DNA of 64,000 bases, from NCBI GenBank assembly GCA_026390135.1, contig JAPLGN010000006.1:42808-106807 (forward strand), given 5' to 3'. Of this stretch, positions 8,917 through 17,835 are shown piece by piece; positions within the stretch are counted from its first letter, which is position 1; every line of letters begins with the position of its first letter. The notes under the pieces are model-generated. The model worked only from the letters and a program-made list of their open reading frames with translations. It made no database searches and was not told the origin of the DNA. The position numbers were made by a program, and so were the translations under genes. The DNA is from Campylobacterales bacterium (GTDB lineage Bacteria; Campylobacterota; Campylobacteria; Campylobacterales; Sulfurimonadaceae).

Positions 8917-9105
8917 TTACTTTTTCATCCGATACAGTTTCTTATTATACATATCATCCATCACTTTTATAAACGCTAACGCATCTTCTCGAGTTTCTTA
9001 TCATGGGAAGCAGATTTTAAATGTTCACGTTCATAGGCAAAACTAAGCGGTTCTTTATTGGTCTGAATAATTGCCACCATCTAGTCATGAACACGCAATG
9101 TAAAA
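8917..9105 (-). pseudogene. decayed small reading frame
   Basis: On the minus strand a protein-like reading runs from about 9105 to a stop at 8917-8919. It reads roughly YFTLRVHD, then an in-frame TAG, then MVAIIQTNKEPLSF, AYEREHLKSASHDKK, then a frame change, then TREDALAFIKVMDDMY and NKKLYRMKK-stop. The coherent amino-acid texture on both sides of one stop and one frameshift, ending in a proper stop, suggests a dead gene, perhaps a small antitoxin-like protein. I cannot name the family. The rest of 8787-9166 holds only the hairpin and REP element. A short chance frame remains possible. Confidence 0.35.
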
Positions 9106-9166
9106 TATTTACATGGTGTTAATCGAAAAGTGATTATCATTCGATACTTTTTTTATTGGAGACCCA

Positions 9167-10771
9167 TTGTTTTCTCGTGCATTTAAATCATTAAGCGTGA
9201 AACCACGCACACTTATTCTTGGCGTGGCTTTATTTTTAATCCTTGCCACGAATGGAGCATTTTTCAAACATGTATTGGAAGTTTATCCATTGACACTTCA
9301 TACGGCACCTATGATTGCTTCTTTAGGGATCGTTTTGATGGGGGCTATGGTGATTGTATTTAGCCTCTTTAGTTCACGCTATGTATTGAAACCTTTTTTA
9401 ATTACTGTTCTTCTTCTTTCTTCATTGGTGGCGTACTTTATGAGTGCGTATAACATTATTGTTGATACTCATATGATTCAAAATATTCTTGAAACCAATA
9501 TAAATGAATCGATGGATTTACTTAGTATTCAACAAGTTTTATATTTTCTTCTTCTTGGTGTTTTACCCTCTATTATTGTCTACCGTATCAAAATTACACC
9601 TATGACACTCAAGCGATCACTGATCGAAAGCGTTCAAAGCATCGCGGTTGCTGTGGGAATTATTGTGGTGATAATTTTTGCATTTAGTAAATTTTACACC
9701 TCTTTTTTCCGTGAACATAAACCATTGCGTTACTACAGTAATCCTACCTTTTATCTCTATTCTATAGGGCAATACGTTCATCAATCATTCTCGCATGAGA
9801 TGACAGGGCTTCAGCCTCTTGGTCTTGATGCTCATGTGTTTGATGGTGCTCCTCGAAAATTAATTATTTTAGTTGTCGGTGAAGCGGTACGGTGGGACCA
9901 TTTTTCTCTTAATGGCTATGGTCGTGAGACCAATCCACTCCTTAAAAAAGAAGATATTGTCAACTTTACCCAGTTTACCTCATGTGGCACAGAAACTGCA
10001 GTATCCGTTCCGTGTATGTTTTCTTCTTTAGGAAGAGAACATTACAGTAAAGAGGTTGCACAGCATACTGAAAATATTTTAGATGTTTTGGCGCATGCGG
10101 GGACGACTATTTTATGGCGTGATAACAACTCTGACTCCAAAGGGGTAGCGATACGCCATACCTACGAAGATTATCAAAAGTCGGATAAGAACACAATGTG
10201 TGAAGATGGAGAGTGCCGTGACGAAGGGATGCTTGTGGGACTGCAAGAGTATATCAATGCACATCCTAAAGGAAATATTGTAATTGTGTTGCATCAAATG
10301 GGAAATCATGGACCAGCGTATTACAAGCGCTATCCTAAAGCGTATGAAAAATTTACTCCTGTATGCAAAACTAATCAGCTAGAGCAGTGCACTCAAGCTG
10401 AGATAACGAATGGGTATGATAATACAATACTCTATACCGATACGTTTTTAACCAAAGTGATTGATGTACTTCAAAAGAATGATTCTACGTTTGCAACGGC
10501 GATGTTTTATGTCAGTGATCATGGTGAATCACTGGGGGAAAAAGGGCTATATCTACATGGATTTCCTTATGCAATCGCACCGGAAGCACAAAAGCATGTT
10601 CCTGCAGTGATGTGGTTCGGTAAACAATATGCAGTCAATAAAGCACTTTTGAAAGAACGCTCCAAAGAGCCTTATACTCATGATTTTATATTTCACACGA
10701 TGCTCGGAATGACGGATGTAAATACCTCTATTTATCAAAGCGAGTTGGATATTGTGCATGGAGTCCACTAA
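9167..10771 (+). CDS. eptA: phosphoethanolamine transferase, lipid A type (EptA family)
   Basis: 534 residues with five predicted membrane helices in the first 180 residues, then a periplasmic sulfatase-fold domain. Motifs are VVGEAVRWDHFSLNGYGRE (metal site), TSCGTETAVSVPCMFS with the threonine nucleophile, and VSDHGESLGEKGLYLHG (metal site). Cysteine pairs typical of EptA are present (CGTETAVSVPC, CEDGEC, CKTNQLEQC). It transfers phosphoethanolamine to lipid A, lowering surface charge and cationic peptide binding. It starts with TTG at 9167 behind TTGGAG and overlaps the PAP2 gene, which fits a lipid A remodelling operon. Confidence 0.88.
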   Translation: MFSRAFKSLSVKPRTLILGVALFLILATNGAFFKHVLEVYPLTLHTAPMIASLGIVLMGAMVIVFSLFSSRYVLKPFLITVLLLSSLVAYFMSAYNIIVDTHMIQNILETNINESMDLLSIQQVLYFLLLGVLPSIIVYRIKITPMTLKRSLIESVQSIAVAVGIIVVIIFAFSKFYTSFFREHKPLRYYSNPTFYLYSIGQYVHQSFSHEMTGLQPLGLDAHVFDGAPRKLIILVVGEAVRWDHFSLNGYGRETNPLLKKEDIVNFTQFTSCGTETAVSVPCMFSSLGREHYSKEVAQHTENILDVLAHAGTTILWRDNNSDSKGVAIRHTYEDYQKSDKNTMCEDGECRDEGMLVGLQEYINAHPKGNIVIVLHQMGNHGPAYYKRYPKAYEKFTPVCKTNQLEQCTQAEITNGYDNTILYTDTFLTKVIDVLQKNDSTFATAMFYVSDHGESLGEKGLYLHGFPYAIAPEAQKHVPAVMWFGKQYAVNKALLKERSKEPYTHDFIFHTMLGMTDVNTSIYQSELDIVHGVH

Positions 10772-11459
10772 AAATATTGTTACTACCACCCTTGTTTTAA
10801 TTGCGACAGTTCTCTTTTTTGGACTGAGCGGGGCAGATATTTGGGTGCAGAGCCACTTTTATAATCCATTGACGCATCAATGGATCGTTGATACCAATAA
10901 TACGGTTCTCAAATTTATTTTTTATGATGGTATTAAACGTCTATTGATCATTGTAGCTGTTCTTCTTTTGTTTGGTTTGATTGCTGGGTGGAAGCGCTCA
11001 TGGATGAAGTCATATCGGCGAGGTTTGATTATTGTTGTCTTGTCATCAATCGCTGTTCCCCTGATTGTCGGATCATTGAAAGCGGTCACCAATATGCCTT
11101 GTCCAAAAAGTTTAGATAGTTTTGACGGATCGTATCCGCATACCTGCGTTTGGGAAAAATACAATACGAAAGATTGTCATTTAGAAAAACAAAAATGTTG
11201 GCCAGCAGGTCATGCAAGCGGTGGCTTTGCCCTTTTATCATTAATTTTATTGTTTCATAATCGAAAAAATAAAATAATAGCCGGTACTGTTGCGATGGGT
11301 ATTGGATGGAGTATGGGAAGTTATAAAATGCTTATTGGGGATCATTTTCTGAGTCATACTACCATTACGATGGTTTTGGCGTGGCTGTTGATTTTGTTGA
11401 TTGCCAGAGGAGTGGATTGGATGATAAAGAAGAACCTTAAGATTATTGACGTACAATAA
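10758..11459 (+). CDS. PAP2-superfamily membrane phosphatase, likely lipid A phosphatase
   Basis: 233 residues from ATG 10758, overlapping the eptA end by 14 bases; a TTG at 10752 is the alternative start. About six membrane helices. PAP2 motifs: KAVTNMPCP (K-x6-RP position, with C where R is usual), CWPAGHASGG (the PSGH motif as PAGH) and KMLIGDHFLSHT (third motif with catalytic H). In Helicobacter, lpxE, a PAP2 lipid A 1-phosphatase, neighbours eptA and makes the site that EptA fills. The same pairing here suggests the same two-step modification, by inference. The missing arginine appears in a known PAP2 subgroup with CPW/CPK motifs. Confidence 0.78.
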   Translation: MESTKNIVTTTLVLIATVLFFGLSGADIWVQSHFYNPLTHQWIVDTNNTVLKFIFYDGIKRLLIIVAVLLLFGLIAGWKRSWMKSYRRGLIIVVLSSIAVPLIVGSLKAVTNMPCPKSLDSFDGSYPHTCVWEKYNTKDCHLEKQKCWPAGHASGGFALLSLILLFHNRKNKIIAGTVAMGIGWSMGSYKMLIGDHFLSHTTITMVLAWLLILLIARGVDWMIKKNLKIIDVQ

Positions 11460-11477
11460 TTCAAAAAAAGGGCATTT

Positions 11478-12218
11478 ATGAATAAAATCCTTTTAGGGCT
11501 GAGCGTAGCAACGTTTTTAATCACAACAGTAGTATATGCAGAAGAACACCATGGAGCGTCTGGCGAAGTCCATTGGAACTATGAGGAGCATGGACCGACT
11601 CATTGGGGAGAGTTTGCTGAAACGTGCCAATTGGGAAAGGTACAATCGCCGATTAACATACTCACTACTCAAACATCGAGCATCGAGAAGAGTAGCGTGA
11701 TTGCTTTGAATGAAAGTGTCACTTCTGGTACATCCGTCGTTGATAATGGTCATGCCATCCAAGTCAATGTGGACAATGGCGGAATGGCTACGGTAGACGG
11801 TGTTGATTATAAATTGGCACAATTTCATTTCCACGGTAAAAGTGAAGAACAAATCGATGGTAAGCAATACGATTTAGTCGCTCACATGGTGCATAAAAGT
11901 GCGTTTGGAAATTTACTGGTTATAGCTGTCTTGTTTGAAGAGGGAAAAACGGCAAATAAAACGGTTCAAAAGGTGATTGATTCGGTTGGAAAGTCAACAC
12001 AGATGAATCCGGCCGATTTACTTCCGAAAAACAGCAATACCTATTTTCACTTTATGGGCTCCCTCACAACACCTCCTTGCAGTGAAAACGTAAAATGGTA
12101 CGTGATGAAAGAGGTTCAAAGTGCTTCAAAAGAGCAAATCGCTGCATTGCGTAAATTTTACGACCATAATTATCGTCCTGTTCAGCCTCTCAATGGTCGG
12201 ATAGTAGAAAGTAAATAA
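11478..12218 (+). CDS. periplasmic alpha-type carbonic anhydrase
   Basis: 246 residues with a signal peptide (1-21, ending VVYA). Alpha-CA signatures: HWGEFAETCQLGKVQSPINI, the zinc-ligand histidines in QFHFHGKSEE and LVAHMVHKS, and SLTTPPCSENVKWYVM. One cysteine each in ETCQLG and PPCSE should form the usual disulfide. It interconverts CO2 and bicarbonate in the periplasm, important for acid balance and for carbon supply in CO2-fixing Campylobacterota. It has its own RBS (AAGGG) and sits 18 bases after the PAP2 gene. Confidence 0.93.
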   Translation: MNKILLGLSVATFLITTVVYAEEHHGASGEVHWNYEEHGPTHWGEFAETCQLGKVQSPINILTTQTSSIEKSSVIALNESVTSGTSVVDNGHAIQVNVDNGGMATVDGVDYKLAQFHFHGKSEEQIDGKQYDLVAHMVHKSAFGNLLVIAVLFEEGKTANKTVQKVIDSVGKSTQMNPADLLPKNSNTYFHFMGSLTTPPCSENVKWYVMKEVQSASKEQIAALRKFYDHNYRPVQPLNGRIVESK

Positions 12219-12221
12219 TGC

Positions 12222-12227
12222 TATAAT
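12222..12227 (+). promoter_or_regulatory. putative -10 box before the solute-binding protein gene
   Basis: A perfect TATAAT 24 bases before the TTG start at 12251, just after the carbonic anhydrase stop. No clear -35. It implies a separate promoter for the binding protein and the downstream HAD gene. Confidence 0.5.
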
Positions 12228-12250
12228 CTCTCCCAAAAAGCGGGGCGAGA

Positions 12251-13753
12251 TTGAAATATTTATTCTTTTTTTTAGCATTACATTTTTCCTTGTTAGCCTC
12301 AACCCTTCATTTAAGCACCTCTTCAAATCCTGCCCGTCTTAATCCTCTTATCGCAACCGATTCAGCGAGTGGAGAAATAGCCAATTTTATTTTTAATGCC
12401 TTGGTAAAATACGATGCGAGTGGTCAAAATGTTATTGGAGATTTGGCTCAGTCGTATCAGCGTATTTCTCCGACCATTATCGAGTTCAAGCTTCGTCGTG
12501 GAGTTAAATGGCATGATGGAGAACCTTTTTCTGCAAGTGATGTCGTTTTTACCTACAATCTCATCACTTCCTCTAAGGTAATGAGCCCCTATTCGACTGA
12601 TTTTAGAGTGGTTAAAGAGGTACGCGCACTGGATGATTATACTGTTCGTGTTACCTATACAAAACCCTATTTTAAAGCATTGGAAATTTGGATGATGGGA
12701 ATTGTCCCGCGTCATATTTTAGAGAATGAAAAAGATATTATGGGGAGTTCCTTTAATACACACCCTATCGGGACAGGTCCTTATATTCTCAAAAAGTTAG
12801 AGTTTTCCAAACAAATAGAACTTGTTGCCAATCCATCGTATTTCGAACATAAAGCTAAAATAGATACCATTATTTTTCATGTTATTGCGGATTCGATGAC
12901 CCGCTTTTTGATGCTTAAAAATGGTGAAATTGACGTGGATTCTCTTGAACCAATGCAATATGAGCGTCAGTTGGATAAAGATTTTCATCAAAAATTCCAA
13001 CACTTAGAACTCCCCTCTCACAGTTATACGTATTTGGGCTTCAATCTGAGATTGAAAAAGTTTCAAGACCCAAAAGTACGTGAAGCATTGTCTCTGGCTA
13101 TCAATCGCCAAGAATTAGTAGATATTTTATTTCTCAATCACGGGTCAGTCTGTACGGGTCCTTTTTTACCGGGGAGTAAAGGGTTTAATGAGGGTATTAA
13201 AGCACCTAAGCAAGATATTGTACGAGCTCGGGCACTTTTAAAATCTGCGGGATACGATGCATCACACCCATTTGAGTTTGAAATTGCTACCTCTAATTCC
13301 AATCCTATTCGTCCTTATGCAGCTGAGATACTGCAGCGACAACTCTTAAAAGTTGGGGTAAAAGTGACACTTAAAGTGATGGAATGGCAAGCATTTTTAA
13401 ATACCGTTGTAATGCCTAAAAAGTTTGAAACCGTACTCTTGGGATGGGGACTGTCTCTCGCACCGGATCCTTATATGATTTGGCACAGTGATGGGGATGT
13501 ACCAGGCGGATTTAATATGATTGGTTACCACAGTGCACGCACCAATAGCCTTATCGAAAAGATGGAAAACTCGACAGAACCTAACCAAACAGCATCGTTG
13601 CAACGGGATATTTTTGCCTCGATTGTGAAAGATAATCCGTATTTGTTTTTGGTAGTTCCTAATACAATAAATGTGTATAATCGTCGTATCCACGGAGTGA
13701 AACCTACAATTAACGGAATTTGGGAAGATTATATAGATTGGGAGAAAAAGTGA
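12251..13753 (+). CDS. ABC transporter family-5 extracellular solute-binding protein
   Basis: 500 residues with a short signal peptide (1-17) and the SBP_bac_5 layout: LHLSTSSNPARLNPLIATDSASGE at the N-terminus, FKLRRGVKWHDGEPFSASDVVFTYNLI, GTGPYILKKLE, and KVREALSLAINRQELVDILFLNHG. Such proteins bind oligopeptides, or in some cases nickel or haem complexes, in the periplasm. No permease or ATPase genes are adjacent, so the substrate and partner are open. The start is TTG at 12251. The 3' end overlaps the next gene by 4 bases (GTGA). Confidence 0.85.
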   Translation: MKYLFFFLALHFSLLASTLHLSTSSNPARLNPLIATDSASGEIANFIFNALVKYDASGQNVIGDLAQSYQRISPTIIEFKLRRGVKWHDGEPFSASDVVFTYNLITSSKVMSPYSTDFRVVKEVRALDDYTVRVTYTKPYFKALEIWMMGIVPRHILENEKDIMGSSFNTHPIGTGPYILKKLEFSKQIELVANPSYFEHKAKIDTIIFHVIADSMTRFLMLKNGEIDVDSLEPMQYERQLDKDFHQKFQHLELPSHSYTYLGFNLRLKKFQDPKVREALSLAINRQELVDILFLNHGSVCTGPFLPGSKGFNEGIKAPKQDIVRARALLKSAGYDASHPFEFEIATSNSNPIRPYAAEILQRQLLKVGVKVTLKVMEWQAFLNTVVMPKKFETVLLGWGLSLAPDPYMIWHSDGDVPGGFNMIGYHSARTNSLIEKMENSTEPNQTASLQRDIFASIVKDNPYLFLVVPNTINVYNRRIHGVKPTINGIWEDYIDWEKK

Positions 13754-14400
13754 AAAAAATAATATTATTTGATTTAGACGGGACATTGATTGACTCAACG
13801 GAAGCAATTTTGGAGAGTTTTTACCACTCGATTCATACGCATGGTGAGATTAATAAACTTAATGATGAGATGATTACTTCACAAATTGGCCACACATTGG
13901 AAACAATGTTTGCAGGCGTAGGGATTAAGAATGAAAATATTGCTCTGCATGTAAGTACTTATAAACTCCATTACCGAGAAATTTCGAGGGCTAAAACATT
14001 TATGCTCCCCAATGCGATTGAGGCGATAGAAGAAGCGGCAAAGTTTGCACGACTTGGGATTGTGACGACTAAAACAGGACATTATTCGAGGGAACTGATG
14101 GAGCATTTCGGGGTTATGGACTATTTTGAAGTGTTGATTGGATTTGAAAATGTTACCAATCCAAAGCCTCATCCTGAACCTATTTTAACTGCGTTAGATC
14201 AGATGAAATCAGATACAGAAAATGTGTGGATGATCGGTGATACGCGTTTGGATTTAGAAGCATCGGTGCGTGCAGGAGTTGAGGCTATTGGTGTATTAAG
14301 TGGGTATGATAATTATGAACAATTATCAACATTTGATTTTGTTATACAGGAAAATGTTCTTGAAGCGGTGCGAACTATCGCAAAAAAAGGGATAAAGTAA
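13750..14400 (+). CDS. HAD-family hydrolase, phosphoglycolate phosphatase-like
   Basis: 216 residues from the GTG at 13750, which overlaps the previous stop and follows GGGAGAAAAA. HAD motif I is ILFDLDGTLIDS (both aspartates), motif II is GIVTTKT, and motifs III/IV are NPKPHPEPILT and WMIGDTRLDLEAS. The helical cap after motif I (residues 15-80) is the Gph/PPase type. It probably dephosphorylates 2-phosphoglycolate or a similar small phosphoester. It is translationally coupled to the solute-binding protein, an odd pairing with no obvious functional link. Confidence 0.82.
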   Translation: MKKIILFDLDGTLIDSTEAILESFYHSIHTHGEINKLNDEMITSQIGHTLETMFAGVGIKNENIALHVSTYKLHYREISRAKTFMLPNAIEAIEEAAKFARLGIVTTKTGHYSRELMEHFGVMDYFEVLIGFENVTNPKPHPEPILTALDQMKSDTENVWMIGDTRLDLEASVRAGVEAIGVLSGYDNYEQLSTFDFVIQENVLEAVRTIAKKGIK

Positions 14401-14412
14401 CATATTTACCAT

Positions 14413-14434
14413 GCTTTTGAAGCTGTTCAAAAGC
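14413..14434 (+). terminator. stem-loop after the HAD gene
   Basis: GCTTTTGA and TCAAAAGC form a perfect 8-bp stem with a 6-base loop (agctgt), starting 12 bases after the HAD stop. Only a weak AT tail follows. It separates the transport/HAD pair from the por operon. Confidence 0.5.
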
Positions 14435-14518
14435 GAAAAGCTACATTTAAGAGCAAGTTACATAAAATACACATACTGATAAATGCAAGCTTAAAAATTT
14501 AAGTCAGAGGGAGAAGCC

Positions 14519-15076
14519 ATGCTCGAAATTCGATGGCATAGTCGCGCCGGTCAAGGTGCTGTAACGGGTGCAAAAGGTTTAGCGGACGTTGTATCCACCA
14601 CCGGAAAACATGTACAGGCGTTTGCGTTCTACGGTTCTGCAAAACGTGGTGCTGCGATGACAGCGTATAATCGTGTAGATGATCAAGTTATTATGAATCA
14701 TGAAAAATTTATGGCTCCGGATTATGTTTTGGTAATTGATCCAGCTTTGGTTTATGTTGCTGATTTTACGGCGTTTGAAAAACCGGATACGGTTTACATC
14801 ATTACGACCCATTTGAGTACCCAAGAGCTTATCGCGTCTCAGCCAAAGCTTGAAGGCAAAAAAGTATACACCGTTGATTGTATTAAAATTTCGCAAGAGA
14901 CAATCGGAAAAGCGATCCCCAATACACCAATGCTAGGCGCATTGATGAAGGTTTCGGGTATGTACGAAATGGATTTTTTCAAAGAAAACATGATTCGTGT
15001 ATTGAAAAAACTGCCTCAGAAAATAATTGACGCCAACATGATCGCGATTCAACGCGCTTATGATGAAGTAAAGTAA
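14519..15076 (+). CDS. porC: pyruvate:flavodoxin/ferredoxin oxidoreductase gamma subunit
   Basis: 185 residues matching the gamma domain: EIRWHSRAGQGAVTGAKGLADVVSTTGKHVQAFAFYGSAKRGAAMTAYNR, then NTPMLGALMKVSGM. It is the first gene of a gamma-delta-alpha-beta set, the order known from Helicobacter pylori porCDAB. The enzyme oxidises pyruvate to acetyl-CoA and CO2, or runs in reverse to fix CO2 in the reductive TCA cycle of autotrophic Campylobacterota. RBS GAGGGAGAAGCC. The 118-base upstream gap is the likely promoter region. Confidence 0.93.
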   Translation: MLEIRWHSRAGQGAVTGAKGLADVVSTTGKHVQAFAFYGSAKRGAAMTAYNRVDDQVIMNHEKFMAPDYVLVIDPALVYVADFTAFEKPDTVYIITTHLSTQELIASQPKLEGKKVYTVDCIKISQETIGKAIPNTPMLGALMKVSGMYEMDFFKENMIRVLKKLPQKIIDANMIAIQRAYDEVK

Positions 15077-15086
15077 GGATCACCGA

Positions 15087-15503
15087 ATGGAAAAAGCAGG
15101 ATGGGATGGATTTGAAATTGGCGCTATGCTTCGCACATTTGATGGAGCGATACAAAACATTGCAACAACATTGCCAGAAGACAGAGCATATTCGAAGTCA
15201 AGTTCGTTTACGGCAAGCGTAGCGGATTGGCGTATTGAAAAGCCTTTATTTAACAAAGACTATTGTATTGATTGCCAGTTTTGCTGGGTTTATTGCCCAG
15301 ATATGTCGATTATCGCGCGCGATAAAAAGATGGTCGGAATCGATTTTGATCACTGTAAAGGATGCGGAATTTGTGTGGAAGTATGTCCAACCAATCCAAA
15401 ATCATTGTTGATGTTTCCTGAGCAAAAAGATGAAGATGAAGCACTTGCCCAATGGCCTAAAAAAGAGAAAAAAGAAAAAGATACAGAAGTAGAGGAAGAC
15501 TAA
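15087..15503 (+). CDS. porD: pyruvate:acceptor oxidoreductase delta subunit (2x[4Fe-4S] ferredoxin)
   Basis: 138 residues. Two 4Fe-4S motifs are visible: CIDCQFCWVYCPD (about residues 59-71) and CKGCGICVEVCP (about 91-102). The N-terminal 55 residues are the delta-type extension, and the C-terminus is a charged E/K-rich tail. It wires electrons between the catalytic TPP site and the external flavodoxin or ferredoxin. It sits 10 bases after porC and overlaps porA by one base (TAATG). Confidence 0.93.
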   Translation: MEKAGWDGFEIGAMLRTFDGAIQNIATTLPEDRAYSKSSSFTASVADWRIEKPLFNKDYCIDCQFCWVYCPDMSIIARDKKMVGIDFDHCKGCGICVEVCPTNPKSLLMFPEQKDEDEALAQWPKKEKKEKDTEVEED

Positions 15504-16723
15504 TGGCTGATACTATGGAACTACGAGATATCGAAGTCTGGGATGGTAATATGGCGGCGAGCCACGCGCTTCGCCAAGTTCAAGTGGATGTTGTAGCGGC
15601 ATACCCGATTACTCCATCGACTCCGATTGTTGAAAATTACGCTGGTTTTGCCGCGAATGCTTATGTTGACGGTGAGTTTGTTATGACCGAATCTGAGCAT
15701 GGTGCAATGTCATGTTGTATTGGTGCATCGGCTGCCGGCGGTCGTGTTGCGACAGCAACGTCATCACAAGGTTTTGCTTTGATGGTTGAGACATTGTACT
15801 CAGCATCAGGAATGCGTCTTCCGATCATTCTCAATGTTGTTAACCGTGCTATCGGTGCTCCGTTGAACGTTAATGGCGATCACTCCGATATGTATATGGG
15901 TCGCGATAGCGGATGGATTCAGCTTGATGCGTACAACCCGCAGCACGCGTACGATTTGAACTTTATTGCGTTTAAAGTTGCAGAAGATCACGATGTTCGT
16001 CTCCCTGCAATGGTTCACCAAGACGGGTTTATGACCTCTCATACGGCGCAAGGTGTTCACACTATGACCGATGAGCAAGGTTTTAACTTCGTTGGTGAAT
16101 TCCAGCCTATGAATGATATGCTTGACCTTGACCATCCGGTAACTCATGGGGTTCAAACTGAAGAAGATTGGCACTTTGAGCACAAAGCACGTCAACAGCA
16201 TGCACTTATGACGGCGGTTATTCCTAAATTAGAAGCAGCTTTTGATGCTTTTGAAGCATTAACGGGTCGCCGATATAATTTAGTCGAAACTCATCAGATG
16301 GAAGATGCTGAAATAGCGGTTATTTGTATGGGAACATCGGTTGAAACTGCAATGGAAGTTGTCAATGAATTACGTGCAACCGGAATTAAAGCGGGTGTTG
16401 TCGGTATTCGTGTTTTCCGTCCATGGCCAATGGAGCAACTTGCTGCAGTGCTAAAAGATGTCAAAGCAATCGGAACATTGGATCGCTCTAGTCCTCATGG
16501 GACAATGGGTATGCTTTTCAATGAGGTTTCAGGTTCACTTTTCAATACCGATACCAAAGCAGTTCTTACGAACTATATTTATGGATTAGGCGGACGTGAT
16601 TTGACTAAAGCACATTTAGTGGGCATTTTCAATGACCTTAAAGCAAATATGGATGCAGGAAAACCTACAACACCATTGCAACAATACATCGGTCTTCGTG
16701 GACCGAAGCTTTCATTTTTCTAA
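15503..16723 (+). CDS. porA: pyruvate:acceptor oxidoreductase alpha subunit
   Basis: 406 residues, with the alpha/PP-type signatures DGNMAASHALRQVQVDVVAAYPITPSTPIVE and FVMTESEHGAMSCCIGASAAGGRVATATSSQGFALM, plus the C-terminal transketolase-like domain with CMGTSVETAMEVV and LDRSSPHGTMG. It binds pyruvate and pairs with the beta subunit to form the TPP active site. The length is normal. The start overlaps the porD stop. Confidence 0.95.
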   Translation: MADTMELRDIEVWDGNMAASHALRQVQVDVVAAYPITPSTPIVENYAGFAANAYVDGEFVMTESEHGAMSCCIGASAAGGRVATATSSQGFALMVETLYSASGMRLPIILNVVNRAIGAPLNVNGDHSDMYMGRDSGWIQLDAYNPQHAYDLNFIAFKVAEDHDVRLPAMVHQDGFMTSHTAQGVHTMTDEQGFNFVGEFQPMNDMLDLDHPVTHGVQTEEDWHFEHKARQQHALMTAVIPKLEAAFDAFEALTGRRYNLVETHQMEDAEIAVICMGTSVETAMEVVNELRATGIKAGVVGIRVFRPWPMEQLAAVLKDVKAIGTLDRSSPHGTMGMLFNEVSGSLFNTDTKAVLTNYIYGLGGRDLTKAHLVGIFNDLKANMDAGKPTTPLQQYIGLRGPKLSFF

Positions 16724-16730
16724 GGGGTGA

Positions 16731-17690
16731 ATGATGTCAGAAATTAAAAAAATCAAAAACCTTAAAGAGTTTTCCACTTCGGCGGATCGCTTTGAGGGTG
16801 CTAACCTTTTATGCCCAGGGTGTGCGCACTCGATTATTGTTCGCGAAGTACTTAATGCTACGAATGACGACTTGATTCTTGCAGCTTCTACGGGATGTTT
16901 GGAAGTATGTACGGCGGTTTATCCGTACACTTCATGGGATGCGTCTTGGATTCACATCGGATTTGAAAACGGTTCTTCTGCAGTTGCCGGTGCGGAAGCG
17001 ATGTACAAAGCACTTAAAACCAAAGGTCGCTTAAAGCAACCGGAACGCACTCCTAAGTTTGTTGCGTTTGGTGGCGATGGTGCGACGTACGACATCGGAT
17101 TCCAATGGATTTCAGGTTGTTTTGAACGCGGACATAACATGATGTACGTTTGTTTGGACAATGAAGTGTATGCAAACACAGGCGGACAACGTTCAAGCTC
17201 AACTCCAATCGGTGCATCGGCTACAACTACCCCTGCAGGACGCGTAAGCTACGGTGAAAAGCGCAACAAAAAAGACATGATGGCGATCATGGCAGCACAC
17301 GGTGCTCCATACGTCGCTCAGGTTTCTCCAAGTAAATGGAAAGACATGGTCGCAAAAATCCAAAAAGGGTTTGCAGCAGAGGGTCCTGTATTTATCAATG
17401 CTATTTCTGCTTGTACAACTGAGTGGAAATTTGCACCGGAAGATACAATTGCGATTACGGATCTTGCTACCGATTCTTTGGTATTCCCGTTGTATGAAAT
17501 CATCAACGGTACAGAGTTAAACATCACGTATCGTCCGAAAAATATTATCCCTGTTCGTGATTATTTGGGTGCTCAAGGGCGTTTTAAACACCTTTTCACT
17601 AAACAATACGAGTACCTTATCGACGAGTGGCAAACACGTGTCGATTTGAAATGGGAACAGCTTCAACGTCGTGAAGAAGCCCGCGTATAA
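16731..17690 (+). CDS. porB: pyruvate:acceptor oxidoreductase beta subunit (TPP-binding)
   Basis: 319 residues. The TPP/Mg motif GGDGATYDIGFQ...DNEVYANTGGQRSSSTPIGA is intact. Cysteines in LLCPGCAHS plus TGCLEVC and SACTTEW supply the proximal 4Fe-4S cluster. It completes the por operon. The start could be ATG 16731 or the adjacent ATG 16734; both follow AAGGGGTGA. A strong hairpin with a T-rich tail ends the operon. Confidence 0.95.
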   Translation: MMSEIKKIKNLKEFSTSADRFEGANLLCPGCAHSIIVREVLNATNDDLILAASTGCLEVCTAVYPYTSWDASWIHIGFENGSSAVAGAEAMYKALKTKGRLKQPERTPKFVAFGGDGATYDIGFQWISGCFERGHNMMYVCLDNEVYANTGGQRSSSTPIGASATTTPAGRVSYGEKRNKKDMMAIMAAHGAPYVAQVSPSKWKDMVAKIQKGFAAEGPVFINAISACTTEWKFAPEDTIAITDLATDSLVFPLYEIINGTELNITYRPKNIIPVRDYLGAQGRFKHLFTKQYEYLIDEWQTRVDLKWEQLQRREEARV

Positions 17691-17701
17691 CTGTTTTGAC
17701 G

Positions 17702-17775
17702 ACAAAGGAATACATCCCTTTGCCTACGCTAGCCGCTTAGGCTACTAAAGCCTGCCTCTTTCGAGGCAGATTTTA
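17702..17775 (+). repeat. operon-end repeat, copy 1 (with intrinsic-terminator hairpin)
   Basis: Two stems: CAAAGG/CCTTTG at 17703-17722, and CTGCCTC/GAGGCAG at 17752-17769 around tttc, the latter followed by ATTTTATTT. The second stem looks like the por terminator. The spacer CTACGCTAGCCGCTTAGGC is nearly identical to the copy at 52241-52313, so the unit is a dispersed repeat and not just a terminator. Confidence 0.75.
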
Positions 17776-17835
17776 TTTACCTCCCCTTTTTTTAAATCTT
17801 TCCATTTTACGAATAAATTAACAGGATAAACCAAA

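Noticed and set aside
9131..9150. A Fur-box-like stretch (TGATTATCATT) before eptA
   Set aside because: Only one half of the 7-1-7 palindrome is present; the other half does not match, and iron control of eptA is not otherwise indicated.
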